DNA of 64,000 nt from Pirellula staleyi DSM 6068. GTDB taxonomy: Bacteria; Planctomycetota; Planctomycetia; Pirellulales; Pirellulaceae. The position numbers were made by a program, and so were the translations under genes. The notes under the pieces were generated by a model that was not told the origin of the DNA, made no database searches, and saw nothing but the letters and a program-made list of their open reading frames with translations. Of this stretch, positions 8,825 to 17,978 are shown piece after piece; the stretch's first letter is position 1, and each line of letters opens with the position of its first letter. The stretch is from NCBI RefSeq assembly GCF_000025185.1, contig NC_013720.1, forward strand, positions 3,968,001 through 4,032,000, in the 5' to 3' direction.

Positions 8825-10306
8825 CTAATCGTGGGGATGCGCCTTTGGGGCTGGGAGATGAGCCGTCGTGGGGGCGAGCCACTGTTTCCACGGTTCGAAA
8901 GCATGTGGTGTCGAGAGGATGCCACGATCTTTGAGTAGGTCTTCCGCGGCGTGATGGCGCGAAGCGATGTTGAGCTGGGGTACGACACCACCGGCAAACA
9001 GCAGAATCACGAGGGTGAGGAGCGCGATTTTCTCGCGCAGTCCCATCCGGAGCGAAATGCTGGAGATATGCCGAGTGCCGGTGAAGAGTACAAAGTAGAC
9101 TTGCAGCACCGCGATGCCACACAAGGCGGTGGCAATCACCATGGCGATGCCAACGAGTGGATAGGTTCCCACAGCTCCATCGATCAATAGTTCGGAACCG
9201 ACATAGCCCATCGTTCCTGGAAAGCCCACGCTGGCGACGCCGGTGAGCAAGAAGCAGACCGCAAGCAGCGGCATCTGTTCGTAGAGGCCAAGGTAGTTCG
9301 TGAGTTGCAGACGACCAAAGCGAGCTTCCACGGCACGCATGGCGAGGCCAAAACCGGTGAGCGAAAGACTCACGGAGATCCAGGTGCAGAGTGCGCCGGT
9401 GAGTCCTTGGACATTCGCCATTTCGAGCCCCACAAGAATCATGGCCGAGTGACTCATGAACAGGAAGCTGAACATGCGTCGTCCTTCCACCTGCACCAGT
9501 GCCATGCCTGCTGCATAGACGGCAGTGAAGAGGGAAAGGAGTCCCATTCCTTGCATCACTTCAGTGGGAGCGATCGGAACGACGAGTCGCACTGCTGCAT
9601 AGACGCCGGTGAGAGGGGTCATGAAGAGAATCGCACTTCCGAACGACGACTTATCGAAAAAGTCGGGGACCCAGCTATGGAACGGAAAGATTCCGCTTCG
9701 AATGAGGACTGCGAGGAGGAGCGGGATGATGGAATAGAGCGAGTGGCTGTGCGCGGTTGGTCCCCCTTCGGCCATGGCGACGCTCCAGCCGACAATCATG
9801 AAAACGACGAACAGCGTCATGTAGCACATGTACATGCCCGTCGCGCGACCGCGAGTCCAGAGTTCAAAGAAGGGGGGGAGTGTAGCGAGAGTCAGGAGTG
9901 AAATGAGAAGCCACGGTGTTTTGCATGAGAAGGTGGCGAGGAGGATCGATTCGGTGATGAGTGTCCAGAAGAACGAGAAACGACGCCCCTTCGAGCGAAC
10001 TGTAGCGACGGTGGTGAGGGCGAAGAGCATCGCTGCCAGCGGCAAGAGGGGGGCACTGATCTCGTCGAGCTGGAGTAGCTCGTGACCAGTGAGTCGCGAG
10101 AGGAGATGAAAGCGATCTTGGGCTTCGCTCGCCCGCATCCAGATGAAGTCGAGCCAAGTGCAGGTGGCAAGGACAAAGGTGATGATCGAGAACGTAACCC
10201 CGTAGATGCGTGCATCGGTGGGCTCACGAAAACGAGCGACAACCAGTGCGCCGAGCAGAGGAACGAGCACACATAGCTCTAGCCAGGGAAGATGTAGTTC
10301 GGTCAT
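8825..10306 (-). CDS. Divergent NuoM/MrpD-like membrane subunit of the DAB-type operon
   Basis: 493 residues, about 13-14 predicted membrane helices, of the complex I antiporter-like (Proton_antipo_M) family. It is recognisable by IFPFHSWVPDFFDKSSFGSA, the counterpart of the NuoM K-[MV]-P-x-H-x-WLPDAH segment. In that alignment the conserved lysine is R203, the TM8 lysine region reads EGRRMFSF, and the TM5 glutamate position appears to be non-acidic (by-eye alignment). The start overlaps dabB by 4 bases (ATGA). As third gene with dabB and dabA it is probably an accessory membrane subunit of the carbon-uptake complex. No other Nuo or Mrp genes are nearby, which argues against a respiratory complex I or Mrp antiporter. 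Confidence 0.82.
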   Translation of the reverse strand: MTELHLPWLELCVLVPLLGALVVARFREPTDARIYGVTFSIITFVLATCTWLDFIWMRASEAQDRFHLLSRLTGHELLQLDEISAPLLPLAAMLFALTTVATVRSKGRRFSFFWTLITESILLATFSCKTPWLLISLLTLATLPPFFELWTRGRATGMYMCYMTLFVVFMIVGWSVAMAEGGPTAHSHSLYSIIPLLLAVLIRSGIFPFHSWVPDFFDKSSFGSAILFMTPLTGVYAAVRLVVPIAPTEVMQGMGLLSLFTAVYAAGMALVQVEGRRMFSFLFMSHSAMILVGLEMANVQGLTGALCTWISVSLSLTGFGLAMRAVEARFGRLQLTNYLGLYEQMPLLAVCFLLTGVASVGFPGTMGYVGSELLIDGAVGTYPLVGIAMVIATALCGIAVLQVYFVLFTGTRHISSISLRMGLREKIALLTLVILLFAGGVVPQLNIASRHHAAEDLLKDRGILSTPHAFEPWKQWLAPTTAHLPAPKAHPHD

Positions 10307-11754
10307 CGCGACTTCTCCAGCTGTGGCTCGTTCATTAGTGGCTCGGCAGGTGTCGTTTCCGCACTTGTCACGCTGGCATGATCGACCATATTTTCTTTTT
10401 CGTCGCTGCCGAAAAACGTCGTCCAGCGGCGCTCGAGTCGATCACAAAACCGAAGCGTATCGAGGAACGGGTTCACAAACAGCGTGATGAGCCAACTGTC
10501 GAGATAGCCCTTCTCGATCGCGAGTCGATACATCCACACGCGTGCTGAAACGGGTAGCCACCAGATGCTGGCCGGGGATTGGCGAGCGAGTCGACTTCCC
10601 AGCGCGTTTTCGAGCGTGCCGTAGTCGTAAAGCAGTGATGGCGCACGGATGAATTGCAAGGTGCGAAAGCAGGCGTGACCAAGGATGTGGACGAGAGCGA
10701 CATAACGCAGGGGCTGCCAAAAATAGCCCAGGCCAATGGTGGCAACGATCAGTCCGACTTGGGTGAGGGAGGCAAATGATAGTGCCGATTTGATGTCGGT
10801 TTGTACGCGGCCTGCAAACGAAGCAAAGGCAGCGGTGATGAGTCCAATCGCCAGCACCGCGAGTGAGAGTGTCAGCGAGGCATCGAGCAGTGGGCTGATG
10901 CGTAGTAGTAGAAATGCGCCGAGGTGGACCGACAGCGCGCCGTAGAACACAGCGCTCGATGGTGTCGGCCCTTCCATCGCACGTGGTAGCCACCCCGAGA
11001 AGGGAACGAGCGCGCTTTTTCCAGCAGCTGCAATCAGCAGCATCGCGCCGACGATCAGCAGACTTTGCGTCGGTAGATCGACATGACCTGCGGGCCACGA
11101 AACAGCACCGGTAGCACCCAGCAGATCTTGAAAGTCGCCATGCCCATGCAGGTGATGCATGAGGACCGAAGCAATGAGGAGTGCTGCATCGGAGATGCGA
11201 TAGACGCACCACACGCGCAAGCCATTCCGCACAGGCGCGGCACGTTCGTGAAAGAATCCCACGAGCAAAGCGGATGAGATACCGACAAGTTCCCACCCGG
11301 TAAAGAGTGTTTCAATCGTGCCGGCCAGTGATGCCACGATCATGCCGAGCATGAAGAGCGAGTAGAGGAAGAAGAATCGGTTGTAGCCTGGTTCGCGATG
11401 CATGTAGCGCGAAGCAAAACCACCAATCACACCGCAGAGCACAAATGTAAGAATCGCAAACGGCACCGACAGACGATCGAAGACGAATTTTACATCGAAG
11501 TGGAACTCCGAGACTTCGACCCACTGACCGACGTAGACTTCAACGTTGCGTGGTCCCCAACTGAGCATCAGGATCAGAACGCCGAGTGATGCTACGAGTC
11601 CGACAACGGTGCAGATTTGGCAGAGGAGGTTCGTAGCGCGTTCGGAAAGAGGTGAACTGGCGAGGGTCATCACGCCCATGACCACCACCATCAGCAGCGG
11701 TGCGGCGACCACGATCATGCCCAGCGCGGTGAAGATGTTTTCGTCAGTAAACAT
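10303..11754 (-). CDS. dabB: DabB-like inorganic-carbon transporter membrane subunit (NuoL family)
   Basis: 483 residues of the NuoL-like antiporter family. E155 in FTGWELVGISSALLVGFF, K246 in AAGKSALVPFSGWLPRAMEG and K322 in TDIKSALSFASLTQVGL match the conserved charged residues of proton-conducting subunits. Further on, HILGHACFR carries R364 where NuoL has lysine. DabB (MpsA in Staphylococcus) couples cation flux to the activity of DabA, which is encoded 23 bases upstream on the same strand. The pair is the minimal DAB/MpsAB system described for Halothiobacillus, Bacillus and Staphylococcus. The complex sits at the inner membrane with DabA on the cytoplasmic side. Confidence 0.87.
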   Translation of the reverse strand: MFTDENIFTALGMIVVAAPLLMVVVMGVMTLASSPLSERATNLLCQICTVVGLVASLGVLILMLSWGPRNVEVYVGQWVEVSEFHFDVKFVFDRLSVPFAILTFVLCGVIGGFASRYMHREPGYNRFFFLYSLFMLGMIVASLAGTIETLFTGWELVGISSALLVGFFHERAAPVRNGLRVWCVYRISDAALLIASVLMHHLHGHGDFQDLLGATGAVSWPAGHVDLPTQSLLIVGAMLLIAAAGKSALVPFSGWLPRAMEGPTPSSAVFYGALSVHLGAFLLLRISPLLDASLTLSLAVLAIGLITAAFASFAGRVQTDIKSALSFASLTQVGLIVATIGLGYFWQPLRYVALVHILGHACFRTLQFIRAPSLLYDYGTLENALGSRLARQSPASIWWLPVSARVWMYRLAIEKGYLDSWLITLFVNPFLDTLRFCDRLERRWTTFFGSDEKENMVDHASVTSAETTPAEPLMNEPQLEKSR

Positions 11755-11777
11755 GGGTGTGGTTCTAGTTGTCGAAG

Positions 11778-14700
11778 CTACTGTGCAGGGGACGATTGAA
11801 CGGAAGCAAATCCCAGATGCTCGCGCCAGCCGCGATACCAGTCGACCGAGGAGGTCGCGTGAGGGAGGTCCGTTTTCTCAGGGATATAGGGCTCGAATCG
11901 TCCGTTGTGGAACAGTTGCACGTCGCTGCTGTGGGGATCGAGGATGGCAAGTTGGGCCCAGCCATTTTTGAGGATGCGGCCGACAACCGGGTCGCGATCC
12001 ATGATGGCGAGGATCCGCTCGGGAGTCGTCTCAATCACAAACAGCAGTCGCATCGGCTCGTGAATCTCAACACCTTGCACCGGAAGTCCTGTTCGCAAGT
12101 CGCTGGCATAACCATCCATCACTCCAAGCAGCGATGTAACGTTGTGAGGGAGTTTGGTGCCACTTCCCCAGCCGACCGGATCGACAGCCGAGAAGTAGTA
12201 CATCAGGTTGATGCCTTGGCATACCGGCACAACTGGCGCGAGGATGCGACCAAGAATCGAACTGCTGGCATCGTCGGAGTTGGGATCGTAGGAGTGCATG
12301 AAGCAGCGGCGATCCATGTACAAATTGCGAACGCGGCTGCGTCGACCTACAAAACACATGGCGTTCGAGGCATTCCCAAACTCAGGACGCGTTTGAGCAA
12401 GGTCTTCGCTTCGTTCCTCGGCATGAGTGCGAGCCTGACTCGGCGTCATGTCGAGGGGAGCGGAGTAGAAACGGCGACAACGCTCGTGAGCATTGCGGCC
12501 GCATGCTTCCTCGAGCGTCTTGGTCATCGATTCCAGATCACGACGGTGGCTGGCGGGGAGCAAATCGAGATTCGAAAACGTCACGGAGTCGAGCGCGGTG
12601 TTGTGAAGTCCCCCGAGAAACCAAGTCTCTTTCGGGATCGTTAAACCGCGGCTGGCGATGATTTCGCGGACGCGTGGATCGTTGAGAAATGTCGCCAGAG
12701 CGCGAGCGTTGGGACCACCAGCGCCACCGCTGCATGCTCCGCAGTCGTAGGCCGATTTGTGCGGATTGTTGAGGCAAAACGAGCCATGTCCCATGAACAC
12801 AACGAGCCGCGCGAAGTTTTCGGTCAGGCCGATATCGCGAAGCATCTTCTCGCCCATGTTGGCCATCTCGGCAACCGAAAAACCGATTGAATCGTCGTCG
12901 ATTCCTGGTTGTTCGGTTTGACGCTCGAGACGCAAACGGGTGATCGTGGGAGGAGCGACGAAGCTGTTGGCAGTCTTCGTAAAGTGAGCTGTCCAGCGTG
13001 GAAAGAGTACACGTGCGACGAGAGGAATCGACGCCAAAACTCCGAGGCTGGCTGTCAGGAGTGCGCCACTAGCGAGGTTGCGACTTCCACGATGCATGCC
13101 GAGCGAAGCGACACCAAGTGCGCGTCGCGTTTTGGCCGAGCGAGCACTTGTTTGCTGAAAGGGAATGACCGGTTCTTCGATCACCCAATGCTTGGGACGG
13201 ACAACGATGGGACAGAGCGCCGCGAAATTCGCATCCGAGAGACCGCGATAGTAGATGGCTACACCAAAGAAGCCTGGCGCGCCAAACGTTTCGACATCGG
13301 GTGCCACCTCTTCGAGATGGCGACGAAATGATTCTTCGCGAGCATCGATGCAGCAGACGACTTGAAAGCGAGGCTTGTCGACGCGACGCACAGGTTGTGC
13401 CGAGTGAGTCACCACAGCATCGAGGGCCTGAATGCGATACTGGCGTTCGAAAGCCAAATGCAAAATGCGACGTCGTTCGAAACTGTGGAACGATTCGATT
13501 TCGTCGAGCAGCTTTTGCCACTGCTGCTGGCTCAGGCTGCAGAGTTCCTGCGTGTTCCAGCCGAGCACCTGCGCGAGCTGAAAGGGATAGAATGCTCGTT
13601 CTTCGATACTAACGCTGGATTGCTTTAGCGCTTCGGAAAGTTTGGCGGCATACAGATCGGGTAATGATCCGTGATAGCGGAGCTTCTCTTTCGCCAGGTG
13701 CGCGAGGGCCAAACGCTCGAGAATCAAGCGAATCGCGACGAATTCGATCAGCGTGCCCGCTGGGGAGGGGATCGCCACACGATCGCCACGCACTTCCATG
13801 TTCCACAATAAACCGGCCCATCCCTGCAGCGCCAAGATATCGGCGGTGAGGTAGTCCTTCTGATTTTGGGAAGAGACACCGAGCAGCTGCAGTGATTCGT
13901 GGATCGATTCCAGAGGGGACAGCTTACGCGACTGAATCCGCTGAAGCTCAGCCGCTAGACCAGCGAGCCAGCGATCGGGTGGGCCGCCACCTTGACCATA
14001 AACATGACAGAAGGAACGGAAGAATCCCGCATCGCGATCGGGGAGCGACCATTCGGCAAAACCTTGATCGGCAAATGCAGCGCAGAAACGAATGAGGACT
14101 TCGTGCACCAAGATATCGCTATCTTCGCCGGTCGCTGCGACGAGAATATCACGATGCCGCAGCGGTGGTCCTTCGATCGGTGCTGGTGGGCGCAGACCTT
14201 GGACTCCCGATTCACATACACGCCACAAGGCCTGCAGTGCAATGGACTCCCAAGCTTCGCTCGACAGCCGCTCCATCGTGTGACTGCCATACTTGCTGAG
14301 CAGATCGGCGAGGAGTTGTTGCGTCCGCTGGTCCGACGAATCAGGTGCGTAGTTCTCATGCGGAATCGCTTGCCGCCCATCCCGCATGATCCAGTGCTTG
14401 CTCTCACGCAAGAATCGCTCGCGAACATTGGCGGGCGTTTCGCTCCGCATCTTCTTTAGCGAATCGGTCTCGTCCATGTACCAGCGAAGTTCTTCAGCGG
14501 TACCACTTCGGAGTGGGTATCGCAGCATCGCTAGCCGCAGTTCATAGCGCGTTGTCGTTCCAAAAATCGTCTCGCTCGCACGACCGTTCAGGTCGTCAAT
14601 CAGCACTTGCTGCAGATCAATCGTGCGGATTCGACCCTGGGTAATTCGTTCGCGATAACGTTCTTCCGGCAAGTAAGGCTGACAGCGAAACAGCCGAGCA

Positions 14701-14894
14701 CCCTCTTTAAGTCCTTCCTCAAACGGCAGATCTTCTAATGCTTGTAAGGCATTCAAAAACACAAAAGCAGAAATCGGACCTTGAGGAGGTAGGAGGTCTC
14801 CAATGGCGATGATTTGTCGCCGCAGTTCTTCCAGCTCAGGAGGAAGCGACCCCGCGTCGGCGACGTGCTTGTCTGCTGTTGCCGTGGATGACAT
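11778..14894 (-). CDS. dabA: DabA-like vectorial carbonic anhydrase subunit (DUF2309/UPF0753)
   Basis: 1038 residues, family DUF2309. The zinc site of DabA (Cys and Asp two apart, then His and Cys fifteen apart) is complete: C515 and D517 in VVCCIDAREES, H703 in FMGHGSF and C718 in YDCGACSGGAGG. Family knowledge: DabA with DabB accumulates bicarbonate by converting CO2 inside the cell in an energy-dependent way. The protein is longer at the N-terminus than the roughly 830-residue proteobacterial forms. No RuBisCO or carboxysome genes occur here, so the likely role is supplying bicarbonate for carboxylases in a heterotroph at low CO2, as for MpsAB. First gene of a three-gene minus-strand operon. 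Confidence 0.92.
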   Translation of the reverse strand: MSSTATADKHVADAGSLPPELEELRRQIIAIGDLLPPQGPISAFVFLNALQALEDLPFEEGLKEGARLFRCQPYLPEERYRERITQGRIRTIDLQQVLIDDLNGRASETIFGTTTRYELRLAMLRYPLRSGTAEELRWYMDETDSLKKMRSETPANVRERFLRESKHWIMRDGRQAIPHENYAPDSSDQRTQQLLADLLSKYGSHTMERLSSEAWESIALQALWRVCESGVQGLRPPAPIEGPPLRHRDILVAATGEDSDILVHEVLIRFCAAFADQGFAEWSLPDRDAGFFRSFCHVYGQGGGPPDRWLAGLAAELQRIQSRKLSPLESIHESLQLLGVSSQNQKDYLTADILALQGWAGLLWNMEVRGDRVAIPSPAGTLIEFVAIRLILERLALAHLAKEKLRYHGSLPDLYAAKLSEALKQSSVSIEERAFYPFQLAQVLGWNTQELCSLSQQQWQKLLDEIESFHSFERRRILHLAFERQYRIQALDAVVTHSAQPVRRVDKPRFQVVCCIDAREESFRRHLEEVAPDVETFGAPGFFGVAIYYRGLSDANFAALCPIVVRPKHWVIEEPVIPFQQTSARSAKTRRALGVASLGMHRGSRNLASGALLTASLGVLASIPLVARVLFPRWTAHFTKTANSFVAPPTITRLRLERQTEQPGIDDDSIGFSVAEMANMGEKMLRDIGLTENFARLVVFMGHGSFCLNNPHKSAYDCGACSGGAGGPNARALATFLNDPRVREIIASRGLTIPKETWFLGGLHNTALDSVTFSNLDLLPASHRRDLESMTKTLEEACGRNAHERCRRFYSAPLDMTPSQARTHAEERSEDLAQTRPEFGNASNAMCFVGRRSRVRNLYMDRRCFMHSYDPNSDDASSSILGRILAPVVPVCQGINLMYYFSAVDPVGWGSGTKLPHNVTSLLGVMDGYASDLRTGLPVQGVEIHEPMRLLFVIETTPERILAIMDRDPVVGRILKNGWAQLAILDPHSSDVQLFHNGRFEPYIPEKTDLPHATSSVDWYRGWREHLGFASVQSSPAQ

Positions 14895-15373
14895 AGGGCG
14901 AAACCGTTCGAATCACATGGTTGCTTAAGGGCGTTTATTCCTTGTACATCCTATTCGGAGCAAAACCTAGGAGCGTTTACATTACATTACGTTCAGATTG
15001 CCTTAACTGACTGCTAGATAAGTGGTTATGGCGATAATGCTGAGTGCCATTCGGGTGGTTTTCCAAGCAAGCAAAGCTGCGACGAAGGGTGTGACCGATG
15101 TGTGCGGCGGTGGTCGCCGGTGCACACTCCTTTGGGCGGTGTCTCTCACCCTCCGCTTGCGCGGGATGTGTTTTACCCCATCTGAATCAGTATGAACATG
15201 TACAAATAAACAGTTTTAGGGAAATTGGTTATAAGGGTGCGGAAAGCGACCCTGCGCAGCAAAAACCCCCGCTCAAGACTTGCTCGATAACGGGGGTTCT
15301 CGAGACCGCTGATACGCGGTCTTACTTGCAAGGATTATTCAAAAGTTGCGCTAAAGTAGCGCGCAGCGCGAGT
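14895..15373. promoter_or_regulatory. Intergenic region between dabA and metE
   Basis: 479 bases without a convincing gene; one open frame here runs on into the antisense of metE and is rejected. The left part should hold the dab operon promoter, which I cannot place. The right part holds the metE terminator structures listed separately. Confidence 0.5.
15264..15322 (-). terminator. Tandem hairpins, intrinsic terminator of metE
   Basis: Reading leftward from the metE stop, a perfect 7-bp stem with a 6-base loop (15303-15309 with 15316-15322) is followed by an 8-bp stem (15264-15271 with 15291-15298, 19-base loop). The latter is followed on the minus strand by five T residues. The second structure fits a Rho-independent terminator for minus-strand transcription. 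The first begins about 50 bases after the stop codon. Confidence 0.7.
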
Positions 15374-17641
15374 TCACGCGCGCAGGGCGCGCATCTGACG
15401 GGCAACCTCCACCATGTTCCGGAGCGAAGCCATCGTCTCGGGCCAGCCACGCGTTTTCAGACCACAGTCGGGATTCACCCACAACCGCTCCGCTGGGATC
15501 ACTTCGAGCGCCAGCGTCAGCAGCGACTCGATCTCCGCAGCACTCGGCACCCGTGGACTATGAATGTCGTAGACCCCAGGACCAATGTCGCTCGGATACT
15601 TGAACCTTTCGAATGCCTCGAGCAGTTCCATGCGGCTGCGACTCGCCTCGACACTGATGACGTCGGCATCCATCTGCGCGATCCAAGGGACGATGTCGTT
15701 GAACTCGCTGTAGCACATGTGCGTGTGCAGCTGCGTTTCGTCGGCAATGCCGCTGGTGCTCAATCGAAAGCATTCCACAGCCCACGCAAGGTAGTCGTCC
15801 CACTCCGCTTTGCGCAGCGGTAAGCCTTCGCGCAAAGCGGCTTCATCGACCTGAATGATGCCGATCCCTGCGTGCTCCAAGTCACTCACTTCATCACGAA
15901 TCGCGAGCGCAATTTGCTGACACGTATCTCGCCGCGGCTGATCGTCGCGCACAAAGCTCCAGCAAAGAATAGTGACAGGTCCTGTGAGCATTCCCTTCAT
16001 CGGTTTGCTCGTCAGCGACTGCGCATAACGAGTCCACCCGACGGTCATCGGCTCGCGTCGCGACACATCACCATAAATGACGGGTGGCTTCACACAACGA
16101 CTACCGTAACTCTGCACCCATCCTTGCTGCGTAAAACAAATCCCCTCGAGCTGCTGCCCAAAGTACTCGACCATATCATTCCGCTCCGCTTCCCCATGCA
16201 CGAGCACATCGAGCCCCAGTTCATGCTGACGATCAACCGACAGTCGAATCGATTCCTGCATTAGCGCCACATACTGCTCTCGCGTGATCTTGCGGGCGTT
16301 GAACTCGCTTCGGGCTTTGCGTATTTCGGTCGTTTGCGGAAACGATCCGATCGTCGTCGTCGGAAACAACGGGAGCTTCAGCCGCGCTTGCTGCTTCACT
16401 TTGCGTTCGGTGTAAGGGGTCGTGCGATGCGACATCGCAGCGGTGATCTTCTCGGTTCGCTGCCGAACGCTTGGATTGGTTACACGAACGCTCGAACGGC
16501 GCGAACTCCAAGCAACTCGGTTCTCTGCCAGGAAGACCGTGTCGATTTTCTGCTCCGCAGCATCGGCCAGGAACTTGACCTCCTGGCACTTCTGCCGAGC
16601 AAACGCGAGCCACGAGCGGATCTCTGGATCGAGTTGCGTTTCAAACGAAAGATCGATTGGCACATGCAGCAGCGAACAGGAGGGAGCGATCATCAGCCGA
16701 TCGCTTCCAAGCCATTGCCTGGCTGCTTGTACGGTGGCCATTGCAGCCGTGGCATCGACACGCCAGATGTTGCGACCATCGACGATTCCGAGCGACAGCG
16801 ATTGGTGCGGCCGCAGTCGCCGAGCTACCTCTTGCAGCTGACCGGGGGCACGTACGAGGTCGATGTGCAGCGCGCTGGTCTCCAGTGAGATCGCCAGCTC
16901 TAGATTGTCGCGCAGCGCTTCGAAGTAGGTGGCCAGAAGGATCTTGGTTTGACCTGCAGCGGCTCGCAGTCGCCGATAAGCGTGCTCATAAGCGTCGCGC
17001 TCAGTCTCTGAAAGATCGAGCACGAGCGCTGGTTCATCGAGCTGCAGCCACTGCACCTTGCCATCGAGTTTGCGCAAGAGCTTTTCATACTCCGCGACGA
17101 TCGCATCGAGGTGAGCAAAGCGATCAAAGCCCGGCTCGACCGATTTTCCAAGCTTCAAATAAGTGACAGGTCCGAGCAGGACTGGCTTCGCGCGAAGGCC
17201 CAGTTTTTCTGCTTCCGCAAGCTCCTCGAGTAGCTTCTGCGGCTGCAGTGAAAACTGCTGACCACGCGAAAACTCGGGAACAAGATAGTGGTAGTTCGTA
17301 TCGAACCATTTGCTCATTTCCAGCGGCGCGATTGCAGCTTCGCCACGTGCCATGCGGAAATAAATGGCCAAAGTAGCGCTAGTAGATCCCACGGCAAAAC
17401 GTGGAGGAACTGCGCCGAGCATCACGCTCGTGTCGAGCACATGGTCGTAGAGCGAGAAGTCGTTCACTGCGACGAAATCGATACCAGCCTGCTGCTGAAG
17501 CCGCCAATGACGCTCGCGAAGTTCGCGGGCTGTAGCCTGCAAATCAGCTTCGGCTATCTCTCCTTTCCAGTACGCCTCGAGGCTCTTTTTGAGCTCGCGC
17601 TGCTGTCCGATCCGAGGAAACCCAAGAGTGTGGGTGAACAT
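15374..17641 (-). CDS. metE: Cobalamin-independent methionine synthase MetE
   Basis: 755 residues. It transfers a methyl group from 5-methyltetrahydropteroyl-triglutamate to homocysteine. The N-terminus [20 protein letters not shown] is canonical. Zinc ligands are visible in the C-terminal half: His and Cys in [12 protein letters not shown], Glu in [10 protein letters not shown] and Cys in [12 protein letters not shown]. The ATG at 17641 is preferred over one eight codons upstream (17665) because GGAAAGG lies 8 bases before it and known MetE proteins begin here. A cobalamin riboswitch lies just upstream, which fits repression of this B12-independent enzyme when B12 is available. A terminator follows the gene. 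Confidence 0.95.
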   Translation of the reverse strand: MFTHTLGFPRIGQQRELKKSLEAYWKGEIAEADLQATARELRERHWRLQQQAGIDFVAVNDFSLYDHVLDTSVMLGAVPPRFAVGSTSATLAIYFRMARGEAAIAPLEMSKWFDTNYHYLVPEFSRGQQFSLQPQKLLEELAEAEKLGLRAKPVLLGPVTYLKLGKSVEPGFDRFAHLDAIVAEYEKLLRKLDGKVQWLQLDEPALVLDLSETERDAYEHAYRRLRAAAGQTKILLATYFEALRDNLELAISLETSALHIDLVRAPGQLQEVARRLRPHQSLSLGIVDGRNIWRVDATAAMATVQAARQWLGSDRLMIAPSCSLLHVPIDLSFETQLDPEIRSWLAFARQKCQEVKFLADAAEQKIDTVFLAENRVAWSSRRSSVRVTNPSVRQRTEKITAAMSHRTTPYTERKVKQQARLKLPLFPTTTIGSFPQTTEIRKARSEFNARKITREQYVALMQESIRLSVDRQHELGLDVLVHGEAERNDMVEYFGQQLEGICFTQQGWVQSYGSRCVKPPVIYGDVSRREPMTVGWTRYAQSLTSKPMKGMLTGPVTILCWSFVRDDQPRRDTCQQIALAIRDEVSDLEHAGIGIIQVDEAALREGLPLRKAEWDDYLAWAVECFRLSTSGIADETQLHTHMCYSEFNDIVPWIAQMDADVISVEASRSRMELLEAFERFKYPSDIGPGVYDIHSPRVPSAAEIESLLTLALEVIPAERLWVNPDCGLKTRGWPETMASLRNMVEVARQMRALRA

Positions 17642-17795
17642 AGAAACTGCCTTTCCGTTTCCCATTCGCGGGGAACGCTAGAACGTGATGCCAACGCGCA
17701 CAACGTTCTTCGAAAGGCAGCCAAAACGCGGAGAAAACAGAGCTTCCCGACGCAATGCCGATCGAAGCCTGTGACGCGAGGCTGAAGGGAACTAT
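17642..17795 (-). promoter_or_regulatory. Expression platform of the metE riboswitch (SD-masking hairpin)
   Basis: On the minus strand CTGCCTTTC (17720 to 17712) is a perfect 9-base complement of GAAAGGCAG (17655 to 17647), which contains the metE Shine-Dalgarno. An inner 7-bp stem (17703-17709 with 17680-17686) stacks beside it. The hairpin would block ribosome binding. In addition 17653-17665 repeats 13 bases of the aptamer (17927-17939), and the aptamer-closing strand 17796-17803 could pair, with one bulge, to 17661-17669. This is a plausible competing pairing; the switching logic is inferred, not shown. Confidence 0.6.
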
Positions 17796-17975
17796 GCGAT
17801 GGGGCGTCTCCTGGCTGATGGGCTTCTCGCGAGAATTTCACCTTCCCAAGCTGCTATAGAGCTCAGTGGCAAAATGCGATTCGCATCCCAATTACAGTAG
17901 CGCGTCTGCGCCGGATTCTCACCGGCTTCCGTTTCCCATCGCTAACAAGCCGCACCTTACTGGAAGGTGCTTGCT
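17796..17975 (-). promoter_or_regulatory. Cobalamin (AdoCbl-type) riboswitch aptamer upstream of metE
   Basis: Read on the minus strand, the leader contains AAGGTGCGG, then GATGGGAA, GCCGGTGAGAATCCGG, CGCTACTGT and the B12 box AGCCAGGAGACGCCC (about 17803-17817). These match the conserved blocks of the Cobalamin Rfam family in the right order and spacing. Terminal strands GCGATGGG (17942 to 17935) and CCCATCGC (17803 to 17796) are perfectly complementary and could close the core. A further hairpin of GCACCTT with AAGGTGC (about 17951-17972) lies at the 5' edge. Expected action: cobalamin binding lowers metE expression. Confidence 0.9.
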
Positions 17976-17978
17976 CGG

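Noticed and set aside
8825-14894. Partial respiratory complex I or Mrp antiporter operon
   Set aside because: Only NuoL- and NuoM-like genes occur and the partner is DUF2309 with a complete DabA zinc site, which fits a DAB system instead.
17642-17665. metE start at the upstream ATG (17665)
   Set aside because: That ATG is part of the repeated aptamer segment, lacks a Shine-Dalgarno, and would add eight residues not seen in MetE proteins.
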